Source of the DNA: Stratiolaelaps scimitus
Taxonomy: Eukaryota; Arthropoda; Arachnida; Mesostigmata; Laelapidae
DNA: 64,000 nt
Direction: 5' to 3'
NCBI GenBank assembly: GCA_019614645.1
Contig: JABWDB010000002.1
Span: 13,739,501-13,803,500, forward strand
Shown: one piece after another, positions 63,530 to 64,000 of the stretch
How positions within the stretch are numbered: position 1 is the first letter of the stretch
How the letters are laid out: the number at the start of each line of letters is the position of its first letter
Notes under the pieces: generated by a model
Databases searched by the model: none
The model's input: the letters and a program-made list of their open reading frames with translations, nothing else
Told to the model about the DNA's origin: nothing
Translations under genes and position numbers: made by a program

Positions 63530-64000
63530 ATGCGACTATCACAGCAGAATGAGCCGACTATCGAGGAAGATGATTGGTTACATTGGGGCCGTATTGGGTC
63601 ATCAAGTTCGCCACCCATCTCGCTCATGTTCAACGGGAAGGCATCCTCAACTGTCGCTTCGGTAGCCACAGGTTTCGCCTCCTCAACGAGTGCAAACTCT
63701 TTGAGAGTCACACTGGCGGACGATACGCCCACTACGTTCAGCTCCTGTACGGCGAAGCCTCCAACGTGTGATCGACGCAGTCGTAGCCGGACCAGAAGGC
63801 CGAAGGACCCATCCGTGCAAGCTCGTAGCCAATCGGCACGAGTCAATCAGGCGACATCGATTCGTTCTGTGTCCCGATCAGCGTCGCGTCAAACAGACCG
63901 CCCGGATTCGGCGGCAGACTCGTCACTAACGTCCTCTTCGAGACTGAGGCCACCTTTATCGGAGCCATTCATCCCGTGTCTTGCTCTCGAGCTCAAGAAG
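63530..64000 (+). CDS. 5' part of a Ser/Arg-rich open frame, runs off the window
   Basis: From the ATG at 63530 (or from an acceptor CACAG at 63544) 150-157 codons stay open to the end of the window. The first residues are acidic with two Trp (EPTIEEDDWLHWGR), then Ser/Thr-rich, then basic (CDRRSRSRTRRPKD, SIRSVSRSASRQTD), then SSSRLRPPLSEPFIP. The ATG context is poor (T at -3), so this may be an internal exon. The composition resembles the tail of NCAPD3 just upstream; it could be a further or alternative tail exon of that gene, although an AATAAA lies between, or the start of another nuclear protein. No domain is recognised. Confidence 0.4.
   Translation, partial: MRLSQQNEPTIEEDDWLHWGRIGSSSSPPISLMFNGKASSTVASVATGFASSTSANSLRVTLADDTPTTFSSCTAKPPTCDRRSRSRTRRPKDPSVQARSQSARVNQATSIRSVSRSASRQTDRPDSAADSSLTSSSRLRPPLSEPFIPCLALELKK

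Noticed and set aside
1..64000. CRISPR arrays, operons, bacterial-type systems
   Set aside because: No regularly spaced direct repeats with unique spacers were seen; the genes have introns and poly(A) signals, so the window is eukaryotic.

Overview
This is a window of an animal nuclear genome, not a prokaryotic one. The recognisable genes are split into exons with GT..AG introns and have AATAAA poly(A) signals, and the DNA between them is rich in (TA)n, (CT)n and other simple repeats. The gene set (a condensin II subunit, a DAZAP2 homologue, a La-motif protein) is metazoan. Gene structure, repeat style and the poly-Q/poly-N tracts suggest an arthropod, perhaps a chelicerate or mite, but the clade is only a guess.

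Layout. Positions 1-21,496 hold no confident gene: microsatellites, CpG-rich patches, SINE-like and transposon-end-like sequences, and two weak candidate exons. Positions 21,497-22,816 (+) carry a three-exon gene for a 127-residue protein made almost entirely of a La motif (LARP-type) whose RNA-pocket aromatic residues are substituted. Positions 22,817-42,560 are again mostly non-coding, with long (TA)n tracts and GC-rich patches; part may be the 5' UTR or first intron of the next gene. Positions 42,592-44,452 (+) are a DAZAP2 homologue (five coding exons, 188 aa, AATAAA at 45,248). A possible small single-exon membrane protein lies at 47,852-48,163. Positions 48,625-60,879 (+) are a 16-exon gene for NCAPD3 (condensin II subunit D3), about 1,693 aa with a long disordered tail. 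A basic/Ser-Arg-rich open frame starts near 63,530 and runs off the end.

The three clear genes lie on the + strand with large spacers. Their functions (chromosome condensation, a WW/PPxY adaptor-like protein, an RNA-binding-like protein) are unrelated, so there is no operon-like logic.

The most useful new observations are: a tRNA-like SINE family with five recognisable copies, here defined only from sequence; an 18-bp terminal sequence shared in inverted orientation 25 kb apart (mariner-like end); a long hairpin beside a (TA)n tract; the pocket-less La motif; and the long variable tail of NCAPD3. I did not find a defence island, CRISPR array or gene cluster that would be a new multi-gene system.
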